From Nocardioidaceae bacterium (GTDB lineage Bacteria > Actinomycetota > Actinomycetes > Propionibacteriales > Nocardioidaceae): 14,403 nt of DNA. The stretch spans positions 1 through 14,403 of the forward strand of contig JAICRS010000052.1 in assembly GCA_025966335.1 (NCBI GenBank), written 5' to 3'. Numbering within the stretch: the stretch's first letter is position 1; each line of letters begins with the position of its first letter. Below, one piece after another: positions 13,770 to 14,403 of the stretch. Made by a program: the position numbers and the translations under genes. The notes beneath the pieces were generated by a model that was not told where the DNA came from, made no database searches, and was given only the letters and a program-made list of their open reading frames with translations.

Positions 13770-13820
13770 CCAACCGGTCACCGTGACCGGATGGCGCGAG
13801 TCAGTACCTGGGAGCTGACT
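13770..13820. repeat. 51-bp direct repeat, copy B, with 17-nt palindrome
   Basis: The palindrome is at 13774-13790, and the following inverted repeat AGTCAG-N10-CTGACT (13799-13820) has perfect six-base arms. It is tandem with copy A at a 51-bp period. Confidence 0.85.
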
Positions 13821-13835
13821 TCTCCCGCGCCAGGT

Positions 13836-13853
13836 TCAGTCGCTCCGTGCTGA
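13836..13853. repeat. Inverted repeat TCAG-N10-CTGA, copy 4 of 4
   Basis: This has four-base perfect arms with the same 10-base spacer as the other three copies. It sits about 115 bp upstream of the HD-domain gene start. Confidence 0.6.
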
Positions 13854-13955
13854 CTCCGCGGGAGCCGTCCACATGACCTCGGCCGCGAGCACCGGCCGGC
13901 CGGCGCGCCAGGCGGTGGCGCACGGAGTCACAACCTCGAGCGCGATCGTGTGTGC

Positions 13956-13961
13956 CAGACT
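13956..13961 (+). promoter_or_regulatory. Possible leaderless -10 of the HD-domain gene
   Basis: CAGACT lies 6 bases before GTG 13968 and no ribosome site is present, consistent with a leaderless transcript. The first base differs from the TANNNT pattern and no -35 is clear. Confidence 0.3.
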
Positions 13962-13967
13962 CACAGC

Positions 13968-14403
13968 GTGGTCGACCTGAGCAGTTTCTGGCCCGATGCT
14001 GTCGCGGGCCACGTCGGCCTCCGGGACCGCCTGCTGGACGCCTACAGCGAGCCGTGTCGCGGTTACCACAACGTCCAGCACCTCGCGGAGGTGTTCGAGC
14101 GGATCGACATGATCCTCACCTCCGGCCATGCAGACGGCGTCGACCGCGACGCCGTACTCCTTGCCGTCTGGTTCCACGACGCCGTGTACGACAGACGGGG
14201 CGACAACGAGGAGCGCTCCGCCGCCATGGCCGAGCAGGAGCTCGCCCGCGCGGGCATCAGCGTCGACCTCGCCACGGAGGTCGCTCGGCTCGTCCGGCTG
14301 ACCACGACCCATCAGGTCGACGACGACGACATCGCGGGTCAGGTGCTCTGCGACGCCGACCTCGGCATCCTCGCCGCCGACACTGACCGCTACGCGGAGT
14401 ACA
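13968..14403 (+). CDS. HD-domain phosphohydrolase-like protein (3' end cut by window)
   Basis: The frame is open from GTG 13968 to the window end, about 145 residues. GYHNVQHLAEVF (32-43) and LAVWFHDAVYD (65-75) carry H34, H38 and the HD pair H70-D71. RRGDNEERSA follows, then LTTTHQ and CDADLGILAAD, which supply the later metal ligands of this compact HD family. Members are predicted metal-dependent phosphohydrolases with unknown substrates, possibly nucleotides. GTG is chosen because similarity starts within a few residues of it and no ATG lies nearby; no Shine-Dalgarno is present, so it is probably leaderless. The upstream 450 bp is packed with palindromes that could control this gene. Confidence 0.8.
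   Translation, partial: MVDLSSFWPDAVAGHVGLRDRLLDAYSEPCRGYHNVQHLAEVFERIDMILTSGHADGVDRDAVLLAVWFHDAVYDRRGDNEERSAAMAEQELARAGISVDLATEVARLVRLTTTHQVDDDDIAGQVLCDADLGILAADTDRYAEY

Larger units (their letters stand above)
13509..13967. other. Gene-free, repeat-dense intergenic region
   Basis: No believable gene was found on either strand in these 459 bases; short minus-strand frames lack family resemblance. The region holds the end of the 19-bp repeats, four inverted repeats with a fixed 10-base spacer, a 22-bp-phased motif set around a 26-bp palindrome, and two 51-bp direct repeats with a 17-nt palindrome. The part near 13625-13675 is distinctly richer in A and T than the rest of the window. It lies upstream of the HD-domain gene. 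Confidence 0.75.

Overview
The window comes from a high-GC actinobacterium. GC content and G/C at third codon positions are high throughout, several genes appear to be leaderless, and a mycothiol-dependent isomerase-like enzyme, a bacterial XPB helicase with its companion protein, and an actinobacterial HelD-type RNA polymerase motor are all present. Nocardioidaceae or a related order is possible, but I cannot fix the genus from sequence alone.

Layout. 1-313 is a gene-free leader with palindromes, then a DoxX-family membrane protein (+). 863-1174 is filled by two copies of a 115-bp structured repeat lying between convergent genes. A GGCT-fold protein (-) follows. 1869-8018 is a plus-strand DNA-repair block: an XPB-partner protein with a WYL-like tail, a LigD-type phosphoesterase-polymerase, a CGNR zinc-finger protein, and XPB helicase translationally coupled to the CGNR gene. 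Two small metabolic or detoxification genes follow (a VOC protein and a mycothiol maleylpyruvate isomerase-like enzyme), then a convergent acyl-CoA/AMP ligase (-). 11040-11393 holds the ligase start, a decayed erythromycin-esterase remnant and the helD promoter. HelD (+) runs to 13508. 13509-13967 is a gene-free stretch very dense in repeats and palindromes, ending at the GTG start of an HD-domain protein that runs off the right edge.

How the genes work together. The helicase-associated protein and XPB share a homologous accessory domain that can be aligned by eye. They are known neighbours in mycobacteria, but here they flank a LigD-type end-processing enzyme and a zinc-finger protein, which suggests a DNA end-processing and unwinding module. 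HelD acts on stalled RNA polymerase and is probably a separate unit.

The least explained part is 13485-13860. Four tandem 19-bp copies start inside the 3' end of helD, followed by three 22-bp-phased motifs around a 26-bp palindrome. Then come two 51-bp direct repeats, each with a perfect 17-nt palindrome, and four inverted repeats TCAG-N10-CTGA with an invariant spacer length. In both the 51-bp and the 115-bp repeats, substitutions cluster in presumed hairpin regions or loops while the outer arms are conserved.
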